Part shown: in pieces, positions 44,745-57,200 of the stretch | Layout of the letters: each line of letters opens with the position of its first letter | How positions within the stretch are numbered: position 1 is the first letter of the stretch | NCBI GenBank assembly: GCA_004009845.1 | Contig: RMBW01000054.1 | Coordinates: 1-64,000, forward strand | Source: Davidsoniella eucalypti | Taxonomy: Eukaryota > Ascomycota > Sordariomycetes > Microascales > Ceratocystidaceae | Direction of reading: 5' to 3' | Length of the DNA: 64,000 nucleotides | Notes under the pieces: model-generated | Database searches by the model: none | What the model was told of the DNA's origin: nothing | Seen by the model: only the letters and a program-made list of their open reading frames with translations | Program-made: the position numbers and the translations under genes

Positions 44745-47700
44745 ATGCAATCGAAGCCTTCTCAGAACTCGAACCAAGTTGAACCTCGAAGAACATCGGA
44801 TCCATCGGGTCTCACCACCCAAGATGGAAACTACAACCCTCACCACCATGAACAACTTGGCGACCTTCACTTGCAAGTCCCAGACACACTGGAAGATGCA
44901 GTCGAACCAGAATATGACGGACTTGAGTGCGCTTTGCAGAGATACTTCCGCGGAGTGAACGAGTCTGAGCATCCCAGCGCTATAGCTATCAATAAAGAAG
45001 AAAACTCCAAGCTTGTTGCCACAGACAACAAAACCTCATCTACCGGCACTGCTACATCTTTCAACGGACTATCGACACCCGAATTGAAGTTAGTCGACAT
45101 TCCTAATGGTATGTACATACTGTCTTTCTTGTTTCCTATGACTTCATCAGTGGAATGCTAATATAGAACCCACGGTCAAGAGATTCTTGTTATCATCATC
45201 TCGCACCTTGATGCAGAGTCACAGGCATCCATTGTTCTTGTGTCTCGTCGTTTCAACAACTTGATGTCCGATAATCACGCTTGGCGACTAAGCTTCTCTC
45301 GCCTGTTCCCTGATAACCGCATAGTTGGTGATCTCTCGAACTTGGATCATGATCACCCCCGTACCCCGCTCCCACAATTCGCTCGGTTGACGCCGCTAGC
45401 AACCTGGCGTACGGAGTACATGTTGCGAACTAGACTCCTCCGTAATCTGCTTCGTGGCCAGTCAGGAAGCGGTGGTCTTTTACAGACAAAAGCACTGCAC
45501 TCGCGTCGTCAAAGTGCCAACAAGAAACGCAATGCCGTCCTTACGTTCAACACCAACATGCCCTGGCTAGTCACGGCTTTGCATGCGAGCTTCGATAACG
45601 GGAACAAGGCCCCATCCTCAATCCATGGTTCTGGCCATCGCGGTATGGCTACTATCGGCGACCCCAGCACTGGAAAGATCGACAAATGGGGTATCGGGGA
45701 GCAAATGGTCTTCGAGACAGCCGAAGAGGCATTCCCTGACACAGTTCCTCTGGGTTTGGGAGACGGTTGGGTTGTTGGCCCGAATGTCGTGGATGTCAGT
45801 GGACGTTTTGGCTCTTTGGCTGGTCAATGCCAACCCGGTGGTCTTGTTGTCTTCAGCTCCCGTCAAGAGTTCACAGGACGGATGCTCCCCCAGGGCATGC
45901 GCATCGGACAGCAATTACCCTCTGACTTGCCCTTTATACCCCGCGACCATGAAGGAACAACTAGTGTGTGGATTGCTAAATCTGCAGATGTGACGCTTGC
46001 CACTGAGTGCATGATTGGTATGATGACTGGGTCATCTCTTGGTGTGATTACTGCCTACTCTTTGGGAGGAGATTCGCCTGGAAGTGGAACACGTTTCTCA
46101 CGTGGTGAGATGTCTGCTCGATGGGTCGTATCTCCTGGTGTTCCTATCATCCAGATTCGCATTGATGACCAATATAATGTTCGCCGTCAGATGGCTGGCC
46201 GCGTATGGGCAGTTGCCCTTAATGCATTAGGAGAAGTGTTCTACCTCAAACACAAACCATCGTCTATCTCCCAAGGCAATAGTGCAGGCGGAAATTCTAA
46301 GATCAATCAAATCTCCAATGCTTGGAACTCTGGAGCATCTATCCAATGGTCCTCAGTAGAAGGGACTCTGAGGGTTGTAAGGGCTACACCAGGAGTAGCT
46401 CCCCCAGAGCCCGAACCTTTGATAGACAACCCGCACAATCTTGATATGTCACGCCCACTTGAAGATCGCATTACAGTTGCCCGTGCAATCGAGTTGCAAT
46501 TCCAGTTGAAGCCACAACATTTCCGCACAAACTTCCTTGGCTGGGATATGACACGCTGCCTAGAGGTTGATTTTGGACATGAAGATGACAGTCAACAGGG
46601 CGAATGTATCACCGTGATTGACTGTGGTAACAGCATTGACCAGAATACACCTGCCGTCACTCGATACAGTCGTAATAGTATCCCACCCTCGGGGGAATAC
46701 GCAAACAAGATTGCTCCGGAGTCAGCCCTCGATAGTGAGTTGTTAGCCACGGATTCCTGGAGCAAAGCCACATTTGTCACAAGCGATATCTCGAACTCGA
46801 TAATTACAACATCGGCTATTGATCTATCCAAATATGCAACAACTACGTTTACTGAAGATATCAATATTTGTACCAACGGCGTTGCTCCTGGGTATCCTAA
46901 CGGATTTTCCCCCCAATCTCTTTACAATATTCCGGGATGTCGAGGTCGACTTTTTGCAATTGGCACCGATTCAGGCGTGATTGTCGTGTGGAATATGCGT
47001 GAATACAGCTCTCTGCCGATCAAGCCGATTCGAGTTATTCATACTGAATCGCCCGAGATCAGTAGTCTAGCGCTCACGGCGCTTTACCTTGTACATGGTG
47101 GCAATGATGGATCTGTTCAGGCATGGGATGTGCTTGGGTCAATCGAAAGTCCGGTCCGTACCATAATCTCGGCTGGAAGCGGTCGTGTCCCACGTAATGT
47201 GCGGAGATGGCACCCTACGCAACCACGCGAGTTATATCACACAGTCGGAGCTATATATCTCGATCCCGATCCGACTGCCATGCGTGGTGTAGTATCGTAC
47301 GGGCCCATGGTCCGGTTTTGGTCGTATTCGACGCCAGGTCATACTCACAAGCACAAAATCGGCCGTCGACACGGTGGTGGTGATATCCATGGACGGCCCT
47401 TGACACGGCTTGGAAGCAAACTCCATGATTTCATCGCAGCAGAAGAAGCCGAGATCAAGCGAGAAAGCAAGCAAAGAGTTAAACAAGATGCTGCCCTATT
47501 GAAGAGGTTCGGCGTGGGCGGCGATCTTACGGAGGAGGAAGCACTTGCCTATGTGCAAATGACATCGGCAGAGGCATTCGCCAACGAGGAGCAACAACGA
47601 AAAGAGGAGACCAGCTTGAACGAGGCTATCATTGCTAGCCTGGAAGACAACATGGGGTTCTCCTCTCAACAAAGCGACAATAGCTATCCTGCACCAGACA

Positions 47701-48290
47701 CACAAACTGTTGATGGTGATAGCTCTCGTCCGATGAGCAGTAGTAGTTGTGGTAGCGGTGCTACTATCCCGGGCGACACTACTACCAGCCTTCATTCAAA
47801 CCCGACCAGCGATGATCTTGAATTTGAGCAAGAGGTCCAAAGAGCGCTTCAGCTTTCTCTGCTTGACAGTTCCCCACCTAACGGGAACCTGGATATGAAA
47901 GACTCTGTGGCGTACTCGGCTACATCACCTAGCTTTGAGCCTCATGACGATCTTGTTACGTCTCTAAACCCCCCACCGAAGAACTCATACACCTTCAAGG
48001 TCACGCCCGTGAAGAAACAGAAGCGAGGAAGAGGAGTCAAGAGCAATGATTTTGGCATGAACTACGATGACCAGACCACATATCTTGGATCCCCAAGTAT
48101 TGAATTTGGCGAATCTACAATGTCATATGGACAGTCGCAGGAAGACCTGGATCTGGAAATGACACTCCGACTGAGTCTCCAGGACGCAGTGGCAAGCATA
48201 TATACACTTGAAGGCGCAAATGGTAGCGAGGCGTGGCCGGAGCTTGAAAATGGAGGGAAGGGCAAGGGTAGGGCTGATTATTACAGATAG
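44745..48290 (+). CDS. ufo1: Ufo1-like F-box/beta-propeller/UIM protein, 1157 aa
   Basis: Two exons, 44745-45108 and 45181-48290, are joined through a 72-nt intron. The acceptor CAAG at 45180 was chosen because it makes DIPN|EILVIIISHLDAESQASI, a canonical F-box (about 117-160). An earlier AG at 45166 breaks the frame. F-box proteins of this type are substrate receptors of SCF ubiquitin ligases; yeast Ufo1 targets Ho endonuclease. The middle contains propeller-like repeats, clearest at about 711-790 (LFAIGTDSGVIVVWNMRE, then GGNDGSVQAWDVLGS). The C-terminus carries UIM-like helices: EEEALAYVQMTSAEAF, ETSLNEAIIASLED (near 932), EQEVQRALQLSLLDS (near 1003) and DLEMTLRLSLQDA (near 1111). F-box plus propeller plus several UIMs is the Ufo1 architecture. 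It converges on the GPI protein gene. Confidence 0.85.
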
Positions 48291-48888
48291 TTAGCTATCA
48301 TAGCCACAATGCTCGACATAGTGCACGTGTGTAGTCAGGTGATAATATATATTCTTAGTATATTGATATTGTATTACAGATGTTGATGATATTTTGTGAT
48401 GGCAAATGATGGCATATAAAGCAGTAGCCAACAAGAAAAAGAGATAAGCCAGAGTTAGGAAAAGAAGGAAACCATGGGCTGTGTAGCAGAGATCATGACG
48501 CAGGAAAAGAAATCTACCTAGAGTAGTCGAAAAGAGTGTGAGTGAGAAAAGAAGAAGAAAAAAAGGAGATGTAACCGGAAAAGGGCGAGGTAAAAAAAAA
48601 TGATAAGAAAATGACAGAAAATAAAGAAATGAAAGAGGTGCCCAAGTACAAACCCTAATGCGTCGAAAAGCAAGCGACAAAAACAAGAATACTGGGATTG
48701 GAAACTAAGCCAACCCTGACTGTAAAACCCAAAACAAATAATGTAACAAAACCCATGTGCAACCCACAAAAAAAGCAACCCAGCCTTCCCACCCATATCG
48801 ATGTCAAACCTTAAAATAGAAAGTGTAACTGTACCCATGCAAGACTACGACCTGCACCATACAGCGATATTGGTGTATTGATAGGATA
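48291..48888. other. Convergent 3' flanks
   Basis: A-rich on the plus strand (48540-48620) and without a gene. It lies between the stops of the Ufo1-like and GPI-protein genes. Confidence 0.5.
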
Positions 48889-51246
48889 TCAAATCACGAG
48901 GAGGACGCCTAGAACCAGGGCTGCAACAGCCGACAGGGCTGGCCGCGACGCAGAAGCAGCGCCGTCCTGCGAATCGTCGTCGGGCGTGCTTTTGCTGGAG
49001 CCGGACGAGGTGCGGGTAGCTGTGGCGGCGGTAGCTGTGGCGGCGGTGGCGGCGCTCATGACAATAGTGGTAGTCAGGGACGGGCCGAACGGATAGTCGA
49101 TGGAGACGGTGCCGGCGGCAGCGCCCGAGGAGTCAATGGTGATGGACTGGCCACCAGCAATAACCACGACGGAGGTAGTGGCACTGGGGCCGACGGTGTA
49201 CGTTGTGTTCTGGATAACCAGGAGCGAGGCGCCGATCTCGGTCAATGTGGCGCCGCCGACGATGGCGTACTGCACGGCGGCAGCGTCGGCGTTGGGCCCG
49301 CCGAGCGTGGTCACCTGGTCGATGACAACGCCGGACGGGCCGATTTCCAGCGTGTTGTCGTCAATGATCGACGTCAGCGTGGTAGTCTCGGTGGTATATG
49401 TGATACTAGTCCGGCGGATCACGATGACAGAGTTGCCCTGGGCCGTGACCATCTGTCCGCCGGCCACAACTATCTCAGTGGCCTCGGGGGCCTTGGCTGT
49501 GTACGCTAGCGTTGCTGAATCCGAGGCAATGCTGATACCGTCGGGCCCGATCGTCACCTCCTTGCCCATGATGGTCTCGGTGGTCTTGGCTGGGCCGATG
49601 GTGTACACGTAGTTTTCAATGATGATAGTGCCCTTGCTGACGGTTATGTCTAGCCCGCCCATGGTGGTTGATGTAGTTACGTCGGCTGTTAGGCCCGTGG
49701 CGCCAGCCACCATGCGTGAGATGGTACCACCACCCGACTGCACGACCTCGGATGGGTTAACCGTGAAGGTCTCGCCGTTGTCTATGATGGTGGTGGTATC
49801 ACTGGTGCCAATGTTGCTATACGTGTTGTCGTTAATAACCACCTGGTTGGGACCAACTGTGATGGCGAAGCTGGTCGCGGGTACTCCCGAAGTAGCTGAC
49901 GACGCAGCTGATGTCGTTGTGGTGTCAGAAGAACCCAGTATCGACGTTGCCACAGGGACTGTCTGCATGGCCTGATACCATGTTGAGACTGTACGGCTGT
50001 TGCCAGCCTTGGTGGTCTTTGTACCATCGCTGTTGTCGTCGTCACTGCTGTCGTCATCCTGACCAGACAGAATAGCAACGCCCATAGCCAATTCGGGGCC
50101 TTCATCGTCGCTACTATCTTCACTGCTTGCAGCGAATGCTTTTGCTGTGGCCGTGGCCGTTGTGGCTGTCGCCGAAGTCTCGGCTTCCAGGGCAACATCG
50201 GCAACAGCAGAGCCATGGTCGTTCACAGCCGAGGTGGACTTGGCGCCGTAGCTAGCGGTAGCCTGTGAGCTGACAAAGATGACGGATGGGTTGTGGTCGA
50301 CTGCATAAATGGTCGACGTGGTTTGGCTGCCTAGCACATCGAATATGTTCATGTCTCCCTCAATACTCAGGATCCAGCCGCCAATTTTGGTGGCCGCGAG
50401 AGGAGTAGGCGTCAGTAGAAAGTTGCACCATGTTGGCTGGGCAGGGATGGAGTACGGAGCGATGTACTCGTTAGCATTGCCGACAAAGGTAATGGTGCTC
50501 TCAGGCTCCCTGTAGTACGAGATGACGACAGCAGCCTCGCCTTGTGGCAGCAGCGTGCAGACATCACCATTGGGATAGGTGTACAGAGACGAGATAGCCG
50601 TGCCGCCAAGGAAGACATCATACGACGGCTGGCTGGTAGTCGTTGTGCTAGTAGCGTTGGCGGCTGCCACAGTTGAGTTGCCGTAGTATTTGTTGCAAAT
50701 GACGCTTGATGCCGGGGCAGCGGTGATGAGTGAGCCCGATGCAGCAATACGGCTGGCCATGCCGGTGGCGATACTAGGGCTGTAACCGACTCTGGTGCCA
50801 GTGCCGAGCCGGCGCTGTGTGGAAGCTGCCGTAGCATTAGCATACGGGGCGTAGATGGTTGTGCAGATCTGCGAGGTCGAAGCCAGATAGTTGCCCGAGA
50901 CAACAGCACTGGCGCCGGTACGTAGGGCAGCTATGACTGATACAATGGACGATGAGCTCTGGGCGGCATAGTTGTAAGCGTCGGTGTAGATCGGGATGTC
51001 GGACTCTACAGCCTCGATGACAGACTCGACGGCGTTGACGAGCTTGCCTAACACGCCGGTATCGTTGCCACGGCCCTTGATGCGGTTTCGAAGCTGTAGT
51101 GGTGGTGGTGGTGGTGTTGCGGTAGCTATTTGTGTTGTCGTTGGTGTTGGTGTTACTGTTGGTTGTGGTGGTGAAAAGATCGGGGTGGCGGCCACTTCTG
51201 TGATGGCTGATGAGGCCAGAACCACCAATGGCATGAATAGCTTCAT
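48889..51246 (-). CDS. GPI-anchored cell-wall protein with Thr/Ser-rich repeats, 785 aa
   Basis: Intron-less, starting at the ATG at 51246. The N-terminal 20 residues (MKLFMPLVVLASSAITEVAA) are a signal peptide, followed by a Pro/Thr-rich linker (PTVTPTPTTT and PPPPP). Residues about 65-340 form a folded-looking domain with Cys and Tyr. 340-430 is acidic (DDEGPE, DDDSSDDDNSDGT). 430-740 carries degenerate repeats built around ITVGP..VVI, YTIGPA.TT, EIGPSGVVI and YTVGPSATT. The C-terminus has a Ser-rich spacer, a DGAAS-type attachment site and a hydrophobic tail (ALSAVAALVLGVLLVI), the classic GPI signal. It should be transferred to the plasma membrane or wall and be heavily O-glycosylated. 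It resembles fungal adhesin or wall-structural proteins; no enzymatic domain is seen. Confidence 0.8.
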   Translation of the reverse strand: MKLFMPLVVLASSAITEVAATPIFSPPQPTVTPTPTTTQIATATPPPPPLQLRNRIKGRGNDTGVLGKLVNAVESVIEAVESDIPIYTDAYNYAAQSSSSIVSVIAALRTGASAVVSGNYLASTSQICTTIYAPYANATAASTQRRLGTGTRVGYSPSIATGMASRIAASGSLITAAPASSVICNKYYGNSTVAAANATSTTTTSQPSYDVFLGGTAISSLYTYPNGDVCTLLPQGEAAVVISYYREPESTITFVGNANEYIAPYSIPAQPTWCNFLLTPTPLAATKIGGWILSIEGDMNIFDVLGSQTTSTIYAVDHNPSVIFVSSQATASYGAKSTSAVNDHGSAVADVALEAETSATATTATATAKAFAASSEDSSDDEGPELAMGVAILSGQDDDSSDDDNSDGTKTTKAGNSRTVSTWYQAMQTVPVATSILGSSDTTTTSAASSATSGVPATSFAITVGPNQVVINDNTYSNIGTSDTTTIIDNGETFTVNPSEVVQSGGGTISRMVAGATGLTADVTTSTTMGGLDITVSKGTIIIENYVYTIGPAKTTETIMGKEVTIGPDGISIASDSATLAYTAKAPEATEIVVAGGQMVTAQGNSVIVIRRTSITYTTETTTLTSIIDDNTLEIGPSGVVIDQVTTLGGPNADAAAVQYAIVGGATLTEIGASLLVIQNTTYTVGPSATTSVVVIAGGQSITIDSSGAAAGTVSIDYPFGPSLTTTIVMSAATAATATAATATRTSSGSSKSTPDDDSQDGAASASRPALSAVAALVLGVLLVI

Positions 51247-51250
51247 GCTG

Positions 51251-51272
51251 GTGAATGTGTGTGTGTGTGTGT
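51251..51272. repeat. GT/AC microsatellite
   Basis: A (GT)n run interrupted once by TT lies just upstream of the GPI-protein start codon, in its leader or promoter. Length changes here could affect expression. Confidence 0.7.
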
Positions 51273-54200
51273 GTTTGTGTATTATTTTAGTGAGCCTGTC
51301 AACGGCGTCGTGACCACTAGGCAGGCGGCCAGTCTATCTACAGACAAGTAGACAACACTGTCCTCTGTCGAATTCCAGCTCACACTAGAGTTGACTCGGT
51401 TTGGACTTGTGCTGCTGAGGACAGGGTCGATGAAAGAACGAAGCTAATGGCGTAAACGAGTAGTAAGCTAGTGTAGGTCTAGCAACGCTGGGCGGTTCGT
51501 GATGATAGACTGATGGTGATATAACAGCAAGAACGCCTATTGTAGATATGATGAATTTTATGCTAATGGAAAAGACTGTGAATACTATATGACAAGATAT
51601 TAAACGAAGGGAATCTGATAATGAACAGAAGTATGAAGAATACTTTATTTTGGACTGGAAATTCTTCTTGCCTTGAGAATCAACAAAGAAGGATAGTAGA
51701 AAGAGAAAAAAAAGGAAGAAAAGAACAAAAATAAAAAAAGAATATAAGGAGTAGGTGTAAGAGAAAGTAAAGAAGAGTAATAATAAAGCAATCCCAGTAG
51801 AGGAAACACAGAATGAACTGACTGACTTGTTGGTTTATGAAAAAGAGAATGCATTGACCTAGTCAAACACTGTTAGATTCAAACAAAATGTTGGTGTGCT
51901 GCCATAATGAGCAATTTCTATGAGATCAAAGTGAAAGGAGGCTTCGTAGCCTCTGTTACGTGTAATCATTCTTTTTAGATGTCTATGTATTATTCCCAGC
52001 CCATATACTGTATATTGCGTTATACAGCTAGACAGCCTGTTTTATTATATTGCTGCTCTCTATTTCTTATCCAACTCTTCCCCACCAAGTCGAATGGTCT
52101 TGGAGAGAACTTCTCGAAAACACAGCCAGTCTCACAACCTGGCTCGCTTAGGCTTATATGGTAGGCATCTTTTGTTATTTCAAGGACAGTTCAATACTGT
52201 ATACGAGGACGATCAGATTCGAACTGAGTAGATTGTCCCTGTTTATTCTTTTGTTCGTAATAATCTGCTCCATGGAATAATGGAAGAAAGGCCCGGCAAC
52301 GAGACATGGTGGTGAATTCATGGATTTGCTACTTAGATCTCAGAGCCGTTAATTAAACGCAGATTCGATCGAGATCGATCGTGCTAGTTAATTTCTGGGA
52401 TATATTTTAGCTTGGCTTTGTAGATAGGCGCATCAAAGTCTTGTACAGGCCTGTTCTCATAGCTTTTATAGTGCTAGTTTCTAGTGCTACAGATATATCA
52501 TTCCTATTACTGCCTCTTTTTACTATATCTCTATCACTGTCACTATCACTACAGCTATCGCTCTAATACCGTATTGCTGTCTCATCATGCCAAGCCCCTC
52601 CCCCTCCTTTCTTCTCCCCTACAACGACTCCCCTGCCACCGGACGACAAAACACAGAGGATCGCCATAAGCGTAAACATAAAACCGCTTCCAATCGCACA
52701 GGCCATCTAGTGTTCTGATCAGGGCAGAAAACAGAGGAGTTGGCAGAGCCAGAAACAGAGCCAGAGGGCAGTATAGCCGCATATCTGGTCAAGGCAGCAG
52801 ACTTTGTAGTAGCTTTCTCTGCCGTAGCCGTGCCTGGCTTATAGGGCTTATAGTGCTTATAGTGCATATACTGCCTGTTCTTATTGTGCCCATTCACCTT
52901 TTCAGCTGTCCCCTTAGGGGGTCACTGCTTCTGCTTGCTTCTTCCTACCGGCAATCCTGTTTGTTGCTTTGCTTGCTATTGCTCTGGTCAGCAGTTCTTC
53001 TTCGAGCTGCACCGACCACTGTGGCGCTGGGTGTGAGTGGAGAGAGTCTCATATGAGCTCATATTGGAGAAGGACGTCTTCAATGCAAATGTGGGTGTAG
53101 ATGGTAGATACGCAGAACGGCGGTATATCTTTTGTGTTGTGTTTTGCTATAATATGTCTGCAAGACGCCAGCCCTTGGAGGACACAATCGAGTAAGAAAG
53201 CACGAGAATACAAATACGAGAACTGCTTCTGTATGGCTGAGCGGTGAGATCAAGATATGGGAGGGAAAAGACCAAGAACTCCCCGAAACGAAGGCCTTCA
53301 CAGATCCAAGAATAGCACCAGTTCTTGGGTTTTGTATGTACGTTGTACTCTATACTCTATACTTTGTTCTTTACTGTACAGACCATGGCACTGCCAGGCG
53401 AGCTAATCTTGGCGGTATTTCCGTTATATGTATCTAGAGACTGTAATAACAAGATGAGCCCCAATATTGTCCTGTTTAGTACTAGCTCGATGCCGACTTA
53501 GTATTAGATTCAATCTATCTTTTCCATGCTCTGCAGTTGCAATCTACGAAGCTTCAGGAGCTTGGAAAGTCTAGAAAGTCTAGAAGAATTTCCCACAGAA
53601 CTCACAGAAGGTCTTCGGTTCCTTCGTCCAGGGTCCGTCTGCCGATCCATCACCTATTATAGCCATTGACACAACGCTGCTACTAGCAAAATAAGCACCA
53701 GCCAAGGTTGCAATGCAGTTAGCACAATCACATAGACAGTTGGTTCTCTCTGTACGCACCCGCTGTAACGAGGTTGCATCGCCCGCCAAGCTGGCTACAC
53801 TGCCAGCATGATATGGGCAATACACCACTAGAGTTAGATTCTAGAGTTAAATTGCCCACCGTGCTAGCATACAGTCTTGTCGTCATCCAAGGAGCTGCGG
53901 TAGAGCTTTTCTGGCTACGACCAACCACTGCAGAGCCTGTAGAGGGTGGTGGTCCGTGAGTCCGGCCGGCTTTGCTTCTAGTGCTATAGTCTCTAGTACA
54001 CTCCCCTTTTGCTCAGTTTTTCCAAGGGCAGCCAAGGCTTTATTGGGGGCGGAGGATACAGCGAATATGAGAAGGGCCTTTGGTCACAAACTTCAAGTAC
54101 AAACCGATGATCAACTCAGGCCGCTAGGCCACGGAGGGAATTGCGGTAGAAGCCTAAATTACACAGTGCATCTCTTCTATCGGCTTCCAGATGATGCCGT

Positions 54201-57200
54201 CATTGGGATATACCTTGTGATAAGAATAACGAAGAGCGTCTAGAGGGAAACGTAGGAAGCAATAGACAAACAAGGATCGTGAATCGTCTGTTCTTGCATC
54301 TCGACTCGGAGCTATGGTTTACAACTCTGACCCTCAAGTTTTGGCCATGATCGCCGTGGCGGTTTGTAGCACATGCCATGGCTCAGGTGAACTAGAGACT
54401 CCGGGAGCTGTTCTAGGTACGTTTTTCACTTGATCCAAGTTGTAGGTTTTATACAAAACTATAGAGCAACGTTGAGATAGACCAGAATAGAACAAGAGAG
54501 AAGAACATCTAGCTCTATTTGCCAAGCTCATAATTCTTGCATACACACAACGTACGTAGGCTAATATATTACCAGATCTTGGGTCGTCTGTAAATCGACA
54601 GAGTCTGCACACCAAGAGACCTTCCCTGTCTGGGCTGTGATGCCAAAGATAGAACAACTCATACCGATATTACGTCCCCTCCTTTCATCCGCCCATTCTA
54701 TCTTTCCTGCCCCAAAAAGGACATTTCGTAATCCCAACTAGCACTGCTACTATCCAAGATTGCTCCTACTATATGTACCATTCGCGGCTAATATCCAGAT
54801 TTGTTGATCTGAGGAAGCAAGGGGGGGACCGTCAGAGATGGCAAGAATGGCGATGTGAACAGACCGCCCTGGATGATAATCTCACAATATTACTAGACAG
54901 AGACGGGAAAAGCAGGAGAACAGCACTGCTACTACAATACAATACTCGTACAACACACAGTTCTGCTTACTACCCATTGTAAAATCTCACTTCTCACTTT
55001 CTGGTTCGCAAGCTCACGGACTCGGCACATCAGCGCGCTTCCAGACAACACTAACAGACCGTCGTCTGAAGTCTGTCTCATGCAGTTGCATGTGTCCAGT
55101 CAAGCCAGGCATTTCTTGGCCATTCCCAAATTTACCTCCTATTTCCCTTCCTCTCTTGGTTTGGTGTTGTTAATAAAAGGTACAAAGAACGGGGCCAGAC
55201 TCTCGGGAACTTTCAAGCCCTAGCGGGACAAGTTTTGCCCATGAACTAACTGACCATCAGTTGTGATTAGGTGGTTGTGCAATGCTTAACTTAACCCTAG
55301 CCAAACGTTCATCTGACACATTACTCATGTGCAAACCAAAAATGATGGGAATATGGAAGCGTTTTTAAGAAAATGCACCATCACATCCTGCCCGTTGAGA
55401 CAATAGATCGATATATGAGTTAAGATTTCCTTCTTTTTCCACTTGTCTTAGCGAACTCTTCATCTTAATTAGCCTCGTGACGGTTGCTAGCAGTAGGATT
55501 GATCTTCAAAATAGACCATCATCCAAGGCTGTGTTTCTCATGCCTCAATGTTGGTATTAATAAACAATGCAATGGAGTTCTGGTTCTGGTAGATAGTAAC
55601 GTGATATATTAGGGTCTGTCTATTCAAGCTGGGAACACTCCTGCTCAGATATGAATACATATGTATACAAACATGTCGTGCTCTACAAAGGTCAACTTGA
55701 TTTTCGATATCTTTGTGTACGGAGTATGTACACAAACTACCTTTTCCTGGTCACCACCTGTATCTATCTATAAACTCGCGCTAGACACATCCTGGGAATT
55801 CTACTACTCACCTAATACAAGGTGCCTTGGCAATGCTAGGCGAGGTTGCAGATGAGACACTTAAAGCATGAAGATGACGGGGGGGTGTGTGTGTGTGGTT
55901 TTTTAGATAGACTATCAGGCAATAAGCAGCACATGGCACCACAGCATGAAAATATAGCAATAAAGCAATTCTAGTGTGATTCTAGTGTGCGTGGCGGAGT
56001 CTGATAAATTAGAGAATAAGGATAAAAAATAAACTAAATGCTTGCGATGATGGCTGTTCAAATCATTGCTCTGATCTCTTCTGCCCATCCTCGAGTCACG
56101 ATGCTAGAGGCGGTACATCTTTAATCTACCGTTGCCATACCGGACTAAAGTCACGGTGGTAGTGGCACTAGTAAGTGCTACCACGCGAGCAGCCACCTAA
56201 TAACTATAACTCAGCACAGCTGATGCCACTCCAGATCTAAATCATGGAGACAGTGCTTTTCTATGAACCGAAAAGAAGCGTGGGCTTCTACTCGGCGGCC
56301 CATGCACTAAAGTTTCCAAGCCTTGCGGGTGTCTCGGCTGCTGTGATATTGCTGCTGTAAGTTTTAGGTGGCATGAGTATCCGTATTTCTTTATACTTTG
56401 GGTAGCTCATGGTTGTCCACTTCCCACTTCAAGCGGTAGACTTGGAACACACTTATAAATTACATCGGCATCTCATTTGCCTGACAGTCGACCAAAAGGG
56501 TGGGATAGAGAAGAAGAGAAGATAACGAAATAGAAAGAGAAAACTCGAAAATACCCACAAACTGCTTGTCTGATGTATATATTTAGGCTGCCTGACACGA
56601 CGATCCAGCGGCACAATATCACCACCTAGACCATTCTATTGTTGACTCCCACAATACCAAGTACATATCTGTGAAAACATGAATCCATATTATTGAATGA
56701 TCTGCATGTCTATATAGATGCTAACTTCGTGGCTAGCAGAGATGACAATGCTGCCAAAAGCTACTGGAGCCGGTAGTACAACTTAACTTTGGGGTGCCAA
56801 TAGTATTATATGTAGCAACTACATATACATACACATCTATATATTAGAGTGCTGATGTGTCTTATTTAAGATGCATGGAGGCTTACAAACAACGATAAAT
56901 GAGCAGGGGCGTCTGGCACGAAAAAAAGAAAGAAAAAAGAAAGAAAAAAAAGACTCATGTGGTTTTGGTTGTAGCATGTTTGCTGTGCTTAAAGTCAAAA
57001 GGACTCGAGGCCATAACTTTGTTGGCAGGTTTTCCTAAGAATATTCGATGGCATATCCTAATATGCCGTGTTTGTGTCCTGAATCATGGACTTTCGTCTG
57101 AGATAAGACACAGGAAATAGACCAAGCAATCTATCTCTGCTATCGTGTATGTAATCATAGTGTTGTAGCTATATGTCAGGCCAGCTTATAGAGCCCTGTA

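Noticed and set aside
52200..52245. GATTCGAA word resembling a tRNA T-loop on the minus strand
   Set aside because: The stem is mismatched and there is no acceptor or D arm.
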